Of a stretch of DNA of 64,000 nucleotides, positions 57,523-64,000 are shown in pieces. The notes under the pieces are model-generated. The model searched no databases, was not told where the DNA came from, and saw nothing but the letters and a program-made list of their open reading frames with translations. This DNA comes from Mycobacterium sp. 1164985.4 (GTDB lineage: Bacteria > Actinomycetota > Actinomycetes > Mycobacteriales > Mycobacteriaceae), in contig NZ_LZMD01000116.1 in the NCBI RefSeq assembly GCF_001668575.1, forward strand, positions 1 to 64,000. Reading direction: 5' to 3'. The stretch's first letter is position 1, and every line of letters begins with the position of its first letter. Position numbers and translations under genes: made by a program.

Positions 57523-58725
57523 ATGGACGGCCGCGACCTACTTGCGGACCGCTACGAATTGCGAGGTGTACTCGGTCGCGGCGGGATGGCCGAGGTCCGC
57601 GACGGCTGGGACACTCGACTGCATCGCCCGGTGGCGATCAAGCTGATGTATCCCGCGTTCAACGCCGACGCCGACATGCGTCGGCGATTCGAGGAAGAAG
57701 CCCGCTCCGCCGCGGCCCTGAACCACCCGAATATCGTCGCGGTGCACGACTCCGGCGAGCACAACGGCAGCCCGTTCATCGTCATGGAACGCCTGCCTGG
57801 ACGGACACTTCAGGACGACATCGAGGCTGGGCCGATGCCGCCGCAGCGCGTCCGCTCGATGCTGCAAGACGTGCTCGGCGCGCTGTCCTGCGCGCATGCG
57901 GCCGGGATCGTCCATCGCGACATCAAGCCGGGAAACGTGCTCATCGCCCCCAACAGCGGCGCGATGAAGGTCGCCGACTTCGGCATCGCCAAGACCGCCG
58001 GCTCGGCACTCACCGCCACGGGCCAGATCGTCGGCACGATGGCCTACATGAGCCCGGAGCGGGTCGCCGGGGCGCCGGCGTCAGTGGCCGATGATCTCTA
58101 CGCGGTCGGCGTGATGGGTTACGAGGCGCTGACGGGTCGTGGACCGTTTCCCCAGGAGAACCCCGCGGCGCTGCTGCACGCCATCCTCGACGCACCGCCG
58201 CCTCCGATCAGCGCGACCCGGCCGGACGTCGACCCCGCATTGGCCGCGACGATCGATCGGGCCATGGCCCGCGATGTGACCCAGCGTTTCGGCAGCGCCG
58301 ACCACATGCTGGCCGCGCTGAGCGGCGCCCCCTCCGCGCTGCTGATGGGACCGGCACCCGCAGCGTCACGACGACCCGCGACAAGGGTCCTCGCCGAACC
58401 CCTTGCACCGTCCGCCAACTACTTCGTCGCTCCGGCGCCGCGGCGTCGCCCGATGAGCCGCGAGCGCAAGCTGCTGCTGGCGGCGGCGGGGTTCGTCGCG
58501 GTCGTCGTCGCCGGCCTCGCGCTGGCGCTCGACTCGTCGTCGAGCACACCACCGCCGCAGCAGGTCAGCACGAGTACGCCGGCACAACCGCCGCCACCCC
58601 CGCCGACCACTGTCGCACCGCCACCGCCGAGCGCGGCACCGATCGTCGAGCAGCCCAATCCGCCGAAACCGCCCAAGCCGCCCAAGAAGGGCAACGGCCA
58701 CGGGAACGGGAAGAAAGGCCCCTGA
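57523..58725 (+). CDS. Transmembrane Ser/Thr protein kinase
   Basis: 400 residues, ATG 57523. Hanks-type kinase domain (about 10-275): Gly loop VLGRGGMAEVRDGWD, catalytic K40 (VAIKLM), HRDIKPGNVL with D133, DFG at 152-154 and the activation segment GTMAYMSPERV with Thr/Ser sites. A short juxtamembrane part leads to one transmembrane helix (about 317-337), then an outside tail rich in Pro, Thr and Lys (PPPPPTT, then PKPPKPPKKG) that has no PASTA or sensor fold. The basic, Pro-rich tail may bind wall polymers. Which of the Pkn kinases it matches is not certain. Confidence 0.9.
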   Translation: MDGRDLLADRYELRGVLGRGGMAEVRDGWDTRLHRPVAIKLMYPAFNADADMRRRFEEEARSAAALNHPNIVAVHDSGEHNGSPFIVMERLPGRTLQDDIEAGPMPPQRVRSMLQDVLGALSCAHAAGIVHRDIKPGNVLIAPNSGAMKVADFGIAKTAGSALTATGQIVGTMAYMSPERVAGAPASVADDLYAVGVMGYEALTGRGPFPQENPAALLHAILDAPPPPISATRPDVDPALAATIDRAMARDVTQRFGSADHMLAALSGAPSALLMGPAPAASRRPATRVLAEPLAPSANYFVAPAPRRRPMSRERKLLLAAAGFVAVVVAGLALALDSSSSTPPPQQVSTSTPAQPPPPPPTTVAPPPPSAAPIVEQPNPPKPPKPPKKGNGHGNGKKGP

Positions 58726-58794
58726 GTGCGGCGGGGTCCGGCGGCATCGCTGCGGCCCGCATGAAGCCGTCGGCGGGCCGTTACGATCAGCCGC

Positions 58795-59568
58795 GTGAGT
58801 GACAACACTGAACCAGTCGTACTGGTCGAACAGCGCGACCGCATCCTGATCATCACCATCAACCGGCCGCAGGCCAAAAACGCGGTGAACGCCGACGTCA
58901 GCCGAGGCCTTGCCGACGCGATGGACCGCCTCGACGGTGACGCCGGCCTGTCGGTGGGCATCCTGACCGGGGCCGGCGGCTCGTTCAGCGCGGGCATGGA
59001 CCTCAAGGCGTTCGCGCGCGGCGAGAACGTGGCCATCAAGGGCCGCGGCCTGGGCTTCACCGAACGCCCACCCGCCAAGCCGCTCATCGCCGCCGTGGAG
59101 GGTTACTGCCTCGCGGGCGGGTGCGAGCTGGCGCTGGCCACCGACCTGATCGTCGCCTCGAAGGAATCCGCGTTCGGCATCCCCGAGGTCAAGCGCGGAC
59201 TGGTCGCCGGTGGCGGCGGGCTGTTGCGGTTGCCGCAGCGAATCCCGTACGGGCTCGCGATGGAGCTCGCCCTGACCGGCGAGAGCCTGACCGCTGCGCG
59301 CGCCCACGACCTCGGGATGGTCAACGTCCTCGCCGAACCGGGACAGGCGCTGGAGGCCGCGATCGCGTTCGCCGAGAAGATCACCGCCAACGGTCCGCTC
59401 GCCGTCGCGGCGACCAAGCGGATCATCGTCGAATCCCGGGACTGGAACTCCCAGGAGATGTGGAAGAAGCAGTTCGAGATCTTCAGTCCCGTCTTCATGT
59501 CCAACGACGCCAAAGAAGGCGCGATCGCGTTCGCCGAGAAGCGGGCGCCGAAGTGGACGGGAACCTAA
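58795..59568 (+). CDS. echA1: Enoyl-CoA hydratase EchA1
   Basis: 257-residue crotonase. Oxyanion-hole motif TGAGGSFSAGMDLKAFARG; hydratase Glu pair in EGYCLAGGCELALATDLIVA and FGIPEVKRGLVAGGGGL. GTG 58795 gives the usual family length. Order after the WS/DGAT neighbourhood corresponds to Rv0222. Adds water to a 2-enoyl-CoA in beta-oxidation, or a related reaction. Followed by small genes on the same strand, spaced by 50 bp. Confidence 0.9.
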   Translation: MSDNTEPVVLVEQRDRILIITINRPQAKNAVNADVSRGLADAMDRLDGDAGLSVGILTGAGGSFSAGMDLKAFARGENVAIKGRGLGFTERPPAKPLIAAVEGYCLAGGCELALATDLIVASKESAFGIPEVKRGLVAGGGGLLRLPQRIPYGLAMELALTGESLTAARAHDLGMVNVLAEPGQALEAAIAFAEKITANGPLAVAATKRIIVESRDWNSQEMWKKQFEIFSPVFMSNDAKEGAIAFAEKRAPKWTGT

Positions 59569-59618
59569 GGGGTTTCCCCAGAGGGTTTTGTCGCCGCCGC
59601 CCTGGGCAACCGTAAGGC

Positions 59619-59825
59619 GTGGAAACGTTGTCCCGAGCGCGGCGCGCGCAGAAGCGCATCTTCAAGGTGCAGCGGCGATTGTGGTTGTTGCAGGTTGCGG
59701 TGTGGCCGACATTGGCACTCGCAGGCATCGGCGCGGTCGCCGCGGTGGTCGTCCGGTACCGCGGGCGCGCCGACGGGCCGGGGACAGCGGTCCCGTCGCC
59801 GACGGACGGCCTACCTCACCTCTAA
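59619..59825 (+). CDS. Small single-pass membrane protein
   Basis: 68 residues, GTG 59619. Basic N-terminus (SRARRAQKRIFKVQRRLW), one transmembrane helix (about 24-45), then a short polar tail. The Arg/Lys-rich start sets an N-in orientation. Ends 11 bp before the next gene, so they are co-transcribed. No family recognised. The ribosome-binding site is weak, which lowers certainty. Confidence 0.55.
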   Translation: METLSRARRAQKRIFKVQRRLWLLQVAVWPTLALAGIGAVAAVVVRYRGRADGPGTAVPSPTDGLPHL

Positions 59826-59836
59826 GGAGACAGCGC

Positions 59837-60172
59837 ATGGCGCAGAGCGACGACCTGCCGATCACCGACTACGACCAGCTGCCGCTCACCGAGCTGCGTC
59901 ACCGCATCCGTGCGCTCGACGAACCTCAACTGCGCGCAGTGTTCGACCACGAGACCGCGCACGGCAACCGGATCCCGGTGCTCGAGGTGCTCCATGCGCG
60001 ACTCAAGGAATTGACGCATGGCGCGGAGCCGTCGTCCGGTGACCCGACCAACGCACCCGAGGTCAGTGGCGCGGCGGGCGGATCGCCCGTGCAGGAGTCG
60101 ACGGCCGCGCAGGCCAACACCCCGCTGCGACACGGTGTCGCGAACCAGACGCCTGCGCGCGGCAAGCCGTAA
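59837..60172 (+). CDS. Small acidic/helical actinobacterial protein of unknown function
   Basis: 111 residues, ATG 59837 with AAGGAGA 9 bp upstream. Residues 5-62 form a helical domain with LPITDYDQLPLTELRHRIRA and GNRIPVLEVLHARLKEL. I recall this pattern in short actinobacterial proteins, some called lipid-droplet-associated, but I cannot assign it firmly. The second half is Ser/Pro/Ala-rich and disordered. It follows echA1 and the small membrane protein; in lipid-storing mycobacteria a droplet-surface role would fit the gene neighbourhood, but that is inference. Confidence 0.7.
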   Translation: MAQSDDLPITDYDQLPLTELRHRIRALDEPQLRAVFDHETAHGNRIPVLEVLHARLKELTHGAEPSSGDPTNAPEVSGAAGGSPVQESTAAQANTPLRHGVANQTPARGKP

Positions 60173-60226
60173 GCCGCACCGCGAATCGTTGACCTCAACG
60201 GCCATTCAGGTCGCAAGATGTGAGGC

Positions 60227-61072
60227 ATGACGACGGATGTGCGGGCCGATCTGGATGTAACGGCCTATCTGAACCGGATCGGATACACCGGTTCGAACGA
60301 ACCGACGCTGTCCACACTTCGCGGGCTGGTGGCCGCGCACAACCGGTCGATCCCGTTCGAGAACCTCGACCCCTTGTTGGGCATCCCGGTCGTCGATCTC
60401 AGCGCAGGGGCCCTCGCCCGCAAGCTCGTTCGTCGTCGCCGCGGCGGATACTGCTATGAGCACAACGGTCTGATGGGTTACGTGCTCGAGGCACTTGGCT
60501 ACGACGTCGCGCGCCTTGCCGGCCGGGTCGTGTGGATGAACCAGTCGGATGCCCTGCCCGCGCAGACCCATCAGGTGCTGTCGGTGCGCATCCCGGGCGA
60601 AGACGGACCGTGGCTGGTCGACGTCGGGTTCGGCGGCCAGACGCTGTCGTCGCCGATCCGGCTCGAAAGCGGTCCCGTGCAGACGACCCGCCACGAGCCC
60701 TACCGACTGCGCGAGCACGACGACGGCTATCTGCTGGAGGCCGAGATCCGCGGGGAGTGGCAGCCGCTGTACATGTTCGACTCCCGACCGCGCCCGCAGA
60801 TCGACCTTCAGGTCGGAAGTTGGTATGTCTCAACATTTCCCGAGTCGGGTTTCGTGACCGGGCTGACGGTTGCGCTGGTCACCGACGACGCTCGGTGGAA
60901 TCTGCGCGGTCGCAATCTGGCCATCCACAGCGGCGGAGGCACCGAACGGATCCGCTTCGAGAGCGCCGCCGCGGTCCTCACCGAACTCACCGACCGGTTC
61001 GGCATCGATCTGGCCGACCTCGGCGACCACCGCGACATCGAGGCCCGTGTCAACGAGGTTTTGGACAGCTGA
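60227..61072 (+). CDS. nat: Arylamine N-acetyltransferase
   Basis: 281 residues. Transfers acetyl (or propionyl) from CoA to arylamines and hydrazines such as isoniazid. Catalytic triad C76 (RRRGGYCYEHNGLMGYVLEA), H115 (PAQTHQVLSVR) and D132 (WLVDVGFGGQ). Size and domain order fit mycobacterial NAT. In M. tuberculosis nat sits in the cholesterol-catabolism hsaACDB operon; here it is separate from that operon, alone among small genes, though a KstR-type box lies 2.8 kb upstream. Confidence 0.93.
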   Translation: MTTDVRADLDVTAYLNRIGYTGSNEPTLSTLRGLVAAHNRSIPFENLDPLLGIPVVDLSAGALARKLVRRRRGGYCYEHNGLMGYVLEALGYDVARLAGRVVWMNQSDALPAQTHQVLSVRIPGEDGPWLVDVGFGGQTLSSPIRLESGPVQTTRHEPYRLREHDDGYLLEAEIRGEWQPLYMFDSRPRPQIDLQVGSWYVSTFPESGFVTGLTVALVTDDARWNLRGRNLAIHSGGGTERIRFESAAAVLTELTDRFGIDLADLGDHRDIEARVNEVLDS

Positions 61073-61146
61073 ATACATTGGGGTGAGGCCCACCGCGGCG
61101 TCGAAGCACCGGGGCAAACCCGCAAAATGGATGAGGAGCAACTGAT

Positions 61147-61668
61147 TTGGCGACGGTCTACTACACGGCATCCAGCCTCGACGGGTACATCGTCGATGAG
61201 AACAACAGTTTGGACTGGCTGACGACTCGCGACATCGACCAGGGCGGCCCCTTCGGCTACGACGGTTTCATCGCGACGATCGGTGCCGTGGTGATGGGTT
61301 CGGCGACCTACGAATGGATCGTGCGCAACCACCCGGGCGAGTGGATGTACGTGCAGCCGTCCTGGGTGATGACGCGTCGCCCGCACATCATCGAGCAAGG
61401 GCACGACGTGCAGACGTTCGCCGGCGACGTCGTCGATCTGCACCCGACGATGGTGTCCGCCGCGGCGGGCAAGGACGTGTGGGTGGTCGGGGGAGGCGAC
61501 GTCGCACGACAATTCGTGTCGGCGGGGTTGATCGACGAGATGATCGTCAGCTACGCCCCGTGCTCGCTGGGCGCGGGTTCGCCGGTGCTGCCGGTCCGTT
61601 CGGAATGGACGCTGGTCGAATCGGCGGTCAACGGGGACTTCGTATGCGCCCGCTGGCGCTCGGCCTAG
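61147..61668 (+). CDS. Dihydrofolate-reductase-like (RibD C-terminal) domain protein
   Basis: 173 residues, TTG 61147 with GAGGAG upstream. RibD_C/DHFR-like fold: YYTASSLDGYIVDENNSLDW, GAVVMGSATYEWIV, KDVWVVGGGDVARQFVSAGL and IDEMIVSYAPCSLGAGSPVL. These proteins bind NAD(P)H and reduce small heterocycles; physiological substrate usually unknown. The TAG stop shares CTAG (61665-61668) with the stop of the convergent TetR gene, the same arrangement as at ricR. Confidence 0.85.
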   Translation: MATVYYTASSLDGYIVDENNSLDWLTTRDIDQGGPFGYDGFIATIGAVVMGSATYEWIVRNHPGEWMYVQPSWVMTRRPHIIEQGHDVQTFAGDVVDLHPTMVSAAAGKDVWVVGGGDVARQFVSAGLIDEMIVSYAPCSLGAGSPVLPVRSEWTLVESAVNGDFVCARWRSA

Positions 61669-62303
61669 TTGCGGTCGGGCACGCCGTTGCGGCGGATGAA
61701 ATCCCGTGACCTGATGAGGAATTCGACCTGTTGAGCCACATCACGCAGCGGGTCGACGGAGCGCGTCGAGCGGCATAGCACCACGGCGCCCTCCAGCGCC
61801 GCGATGCAGGTGATGGCGAGGGAGGCGGCGTCGGACTCGTCGAAACCGTCGGAGACGAATGCCCGCGTCAGCGCGTCACGCCAATGGCCGAAGATGCTGC
61901 CTGCCACGGTCGTCAGTTGGGGCTCGTCGTCGGCCGACCCGATTGCCGCGGCGACCACGGGACAACCCGCGGCGAATCCGCTTTCGACGAGCAGTTCTTC
62001 CCAGAACGCCACGAAGCTGCGGACCAGGTGCATGCCGCCCTTGGCGGCCGCCTCGTCGATCTCCTTGGTGATCGCCTCACCCGCGAACCGGAGCGCTTCG
62101 CGCAGGATCTGATTGCGGCCGTCGGGAAAGTGGTAGTAGACCGACCCGCGCGGCGCGCCGCTGCGGGTCAGCACCTCGTCGATCGTGACACCTGCCGCAC
62201 CGCGCTCCCGCATGACCTCGGCCGCGGCGATCAGCATCTTGGTGCGAGTCGATCCGCGCTTGGTTGCGGTCTTGGTGGCGGCGGAAGACAGATCAACCTC
62301 CAA
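61665..62303 (-). CDS. TetR/AcrR-family regulator
   Basis: 212 residues: N-terminal helix-turn-helix (about 18-65; GAAGVTIDEVLTRSGAPRGS, then VYYHFPDGRNQIL) and a helical ligand-binding domain of the LmrA/YxaF-like C-terminal type (ESGFAAGCPVVAAAIGSADD). TTG 62303 is the longest start; the ribosome-binding site is poor and the frame begins 8 bp after a 43-codon ORF, so translation may depend on it. Divergent from the FadE5-like gene; a double palindrome in the gap is the likely operator. Confidence 0.82.
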   Translation of the reverse strand: MEVDLSSAATKTATKRGSTRTKMLIAAAEVMRERGAAGVTIDEVLTRSGAPRGSVYYHFPDGRNQILREALRFAGEAITKEIDEAAAKGGMHLVRSFVAFWEELLVESGFAAGCPVVAAAIGSADDEPQLTTVAGSIFGHWRDALTRAFVSDGFDESDAASLAITCIAALEGAVVLCRSTRSVDPLRDVAQQVEFLIRSRDFIRRNGVPDRN

Positions 62304-62311
62304 TGGAGTGG

Positions 62312-62443
62312 TCAGGCTGCGGGCGTGCGAGGCACTTGCGCCGGACGCCAGTTGAGTGGGCTGAAGCGAAAGACCGGCCGACGCCGGTCGTGCACCCGAT
62401 GGGTGAACCGGTATCCGGCGATGTTGACTTCAATGACCCACAT
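62312..62443 (-). CDS. 43-residue small protein directly upstream of tetR
   Basis: ATG 62443 is preceded by GGGAGG at 6 bp, one of the best ribosome-binding sites in the window. The peptide starts MWVIEVNIAGYRFTHR and is rich in Arg, Trp and Phe with a Pro-rich end; net charge is strongly positive. It ends 8 bp before the TetR start, which itself lacks a good site, so the two are probably coupled. I know no family for it. It may be a leader that sets TetR translation, or a small regulator or co-factor. Confidence 0.55.
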   Translation of the reverse strand: MWVIEVNIAGYRFTHRVHDRRRPVFRFSPLNWRPAQVPRTPAA

Positions 62444-62595
62444 GGGGTGCCTCCCTGGTTATGACGAAGAGCATAAAACGCACAACACAGGGAAGCAACG
62501 AATGTATTCCACATCACAGTGTTATTACCGATCGGCGCAGGTGGAAGCACGTGACTCCGGGAGTTCGAAAGCCTGGGGTAATCGGCGGAGTATGG

Positions 62596-62612
62596 TATGC
62601 AGCATAATATGC
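62596..62612. promoter_or_regulatory. Two overlapping palindromes, probable TetR operator
   Basis: TATGCAGCATA (62596-62606) and GCATAATATGC (62602-62612) are each perfect 11-bp palindromes with a one-base centre, and share five bases. They lie in the 259-bp gap between the divergent tetR small-ORF start (62443) and the FadE5-like start (62703). Overlapping sites would let two dimers bind side by side. The rest of the gap holds no gene I can support. Confidence 0.5.
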
Positions 62613-62702
62613 GCGACCGGCACGCACCTGACCTGAACTGCAGATCGCGGGTCGGTCGGACGGCTACGCTACGGCTCGACGCGAGAATGAAAGGCGCTCG
62701 TC

Positions 62703-64000
62703 ATGGGCCATTACAGAAGCAACGTGCGGGATCTCGAGTTCAACCTGTTCGAGGTGCTGTGCCTGGACAAGGCCCTGGCGACCGGTGAGTTCGGTGACCT
62801 CGACGGCGATTCGGTGCGGCAGATGCTCGAGGAGGCGGCTCGGCAGGCCGAGGGTCCGCTCGCAGAGTCGTTCGCCGAATCCGATCGCCACCCGCCCACC
62901 TTCGATCCGGCCACTCATGAGGTGACCCTGCCCGAGCCGTTCAAGAAGTCGTTCCGGGCCTGGCATCAGGGTGAGTGGTTCCGCGTCGGAAAGTCAGAGG
63001 AGATCGGTGGTGTCCCCGCCCCCGCGATCGTCGAGTGCGCTATCAGCGAGTTCGTCTTGGGTGCCCAGCCGGCCGCCTTCATCTACCAGGTCGGTTCGAC
63101 TATGGCGGACATCCTCTACGCGATCGGCAACGAACAACAGCGACAGTTGGCCGCGTTGATGGTGGAGCACAATTGGTGCGCGACGATGGTGCTGACCGAA
63201 CCCGACGCCGGTTCGGACGTCGGCGCCGGGCGCACCAAGGCGGTGCAGCAGCCCGACGGCACATGGCATCTCGACGGGGTGAAGCGGTTCATCTCCAACG
63301 GCGATACCGGCGATCTGTTCGAGAACATCGTCCATCTGGTGCTCGCCCGGCCTGAGGGGGCAGGACCGGGGACCAAAGGACTGAGCCTTTTTGTCGTCCC
63401 GAAGTACCACTTCGACCTCGAAACCGGCGAGCTCGGCGAACGCAACGGCGTCTTCGTGACCAATCTCGAGCACAAGATGGGGCTCAGGGTGTCGGCGACG
63501 TGTGAGCTGACCTTCGGTCAACACGGTGTGCCCGCCGTCGGATGGCTGGTGAACGACTCACATGACGGTATCGCCCAGATGTTCAAGGTCATCGAGTACG
63601 CGCGAATGATGGTGGGCACAAAGGCGATTGCCACGTTGTCGACCGGCTATCTCAATGCGCTTGACTACGCCAAGACGCGGGTGCAGGGCGCGGACATGAC
63701 GCAGATGACCGACAAGACCGCGCCGCGGGTGACGATCCTTCACCATCCGGATGTGCGTCGCGCGCTGCTGACGCAGAAGTCCTACGCCGAAGGGTTGCGG
63801 GCGCTCTACCTTTACACCGCCGCGCACCAGGACCCCGCCGTGGCGCAGCTTGTGTCCGGCGCCGACGCCGAGATGGCCGGCCGCGTCAACGATTTACTAC
63901 TGCCAATCGTCAAAGGCGTGGGTTCGGAGCGGGCCTACCAGTGCCTGACCGAATCGCTGCAGACGTTCGGTGGTTCGGGCTTCCTGCAGGACTATCCGAT
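62703..64000 (+). CDS. FadE5-like acyl-CoA dehydrogenase (partial, cut by right edge)
   Basis: ATG 62703; 432 codons are visible and the frame is still open, so about 180 residues are missing if it is FadE5-sized (about 611). The opening MGHYRSNVRDLEFNLFEVL and later NGVFVTNLEHKMGLRVSATC, RMMVGTKAIATLSTGYLNAL and GADMTQMTDKTAPRVTILHH closely follow FadE5, which accepts a wide range of chain lengths. The flavin motif MVLTEPDAGSDVGAGRTKAV is intact; the catalytic Glu is beyond the edge. Divergent from a TetR gene, unlike the fadE5 locus I know, so probably a paralogue. Confidence 0.9.
   Translation, partial: MGHYRSNVRDLEFNLFEVLCLDKALATGEFGDLDGDSVRQMLEEAARQAEGPLAESFAESDRHPPTFDPATHEVTLPEPFKKSFRAWHQGEWFRVGKSEEIGGVPAPAIVECAISEFVLGAQPAAFIYQVGSTMADILYAIGNEQQRQLAALMVEHNWCATMVLTEPDAGSDVGAGRTKAVQQPDGTWHLDGVKRFISNGDTGDLFENIVHLVLARPEGAGPGTKGLSLFVVPKYHFDLETGELGERNGVFVTNLEHKMGLRVSATCELTFGQHGVPAVGWLVNDSHDGIAQMFKVIEYARMMVGTKAIATLSTGYLNALDYAKTRVQGADMTQMTDKTAPRVTILHHPDVRRALLTQKSYAEGLRALYLYTAAHQDPAVAQLVSGADAEMAGRVNDLLLPIVKGVGSERAYQCLTESLQTFGGSGFLQDYP

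Noticed and set aside
62464..62510. Weak inverted words (TTATG...CATAA, AACAC...GTGTT) near tetR
   Set aside because: Arms of five bases at variable spacing in an AT-richer stretch are expected by chance; only the 62596-62612 site is kept.
1..64000. tRNA, rRNA, CRISPR arrays, insertion sequences, prophage genes
   Set aside because: No regularly spaced repeats, no transposase or integrase-like protein, and no tRNA-like cloverleaf noticed while reading; the two 49-bp repeats are not array-like.

Overview
The window is high-GC actinobacterial chromosome and is clearly mycobacterial, most like a fast-growing environmental Mycolicibacterium. The diagnostic genes are mmpL3, mmpL11, zmp1, omamA, GTP-dependent pckG, ricR, several fadD/fadE/ech genes, Lip-family esterases and a WS/DGAT. 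From about 2.8 kb to 59.6 kb the order follows the M. tuberculosis Rv0187-Rv0222 block as I remember it: O-methyltransferase, ilvD, ricR, L,D-transpeptidase, zmp1, omamA, mmpL11, hemophore, Rv0204c/Rv0205, mmpL3, Rv0207c, trmB, Rv0209, Rv0210, pckG, fadD4, fadE3, Rv0216, lipW, lipC, Rv0221, echA1. Species-specific insertions interrupt this order. I see no rRNA, tRNA, insertion sequence, prophage or CRISPR array.

Layout. 0-2.5 kb: an operon on the minus strand that looks like a type VII (ESX) secretion substrate cassette; its last gene runs off the left edge. 2.8-7.9 kb: an O-methyltransferase; an IclR regulator divergent from an FAD oxidoreductase and a PhlG-like C-C hydrolase, with an operator-like palindrome between; two paralogous secreted proteins around an SRPBCC protein. 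7.9-12.6 kb: ilvD, a copper-responsive DUF305-ricR operon with a perfect operator, small enzymes and a secreted L,D-transpeptidase. 12.6-22.7 kb: zmp1-glycosyltransferase, the Mce-associated pair, mmpL11, and two hemophore-like proteins. 22.7-28.7 kb: a PrrAB-like two-component system, a lipoprotein M23-like protein and membrane proteins. 28.7-38.3 kb: mmpL3, NYN protein, trmB, a pair of degenerate dynamin-like GTPases and pckG. 38.6-53.7 kb: lipid and CoA-ester metabolism (fadD4, ech, GntR, fadE3, MaoC-like hydratase, CaiB-type transferase, amidohydrolase, lipW, ferredoxin with an Fe-S-type regulator, a double acyl-CoA dehydrogenase, lipC, WS/DGAT). 53.7-61.7 kb: a hydrolase-adenylate cyclase fusion, a second LipC-like esterase, an acyltransferase under a KstR-type box, a Ser/Thr kinase, echA1 and nat. 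61.7-64 kb: a TetR gene preceded by a 43-codon ORF, divergent from a FadE5-like gene cut by the right edge.

Functionally the window joins cell-envelope lipid export (MmpL3, MmpL11), heme handling (MmpL11 and hemophores), gluconeogenesis from lipid-derived carbon (PckG) and acyl-CoA/ester metabolism. The most unusual observations are: (1) an extra block of about 100 residues with a DUF4190-like signature between the two halves of MmpL3; (2) the T7SS-like cassette at the left edge with a duplicated two-cysteine domain; (3) the Rv0209/Rv0210 pair read as GTPases that have lost the P-loop lysine; (4) a 49-bp palindromic repeat present twice; (5) the IclR / FAD oxidase / PhlG-like locus. Statements about M. 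tuberculosis counterparts come from memory, not from a search.
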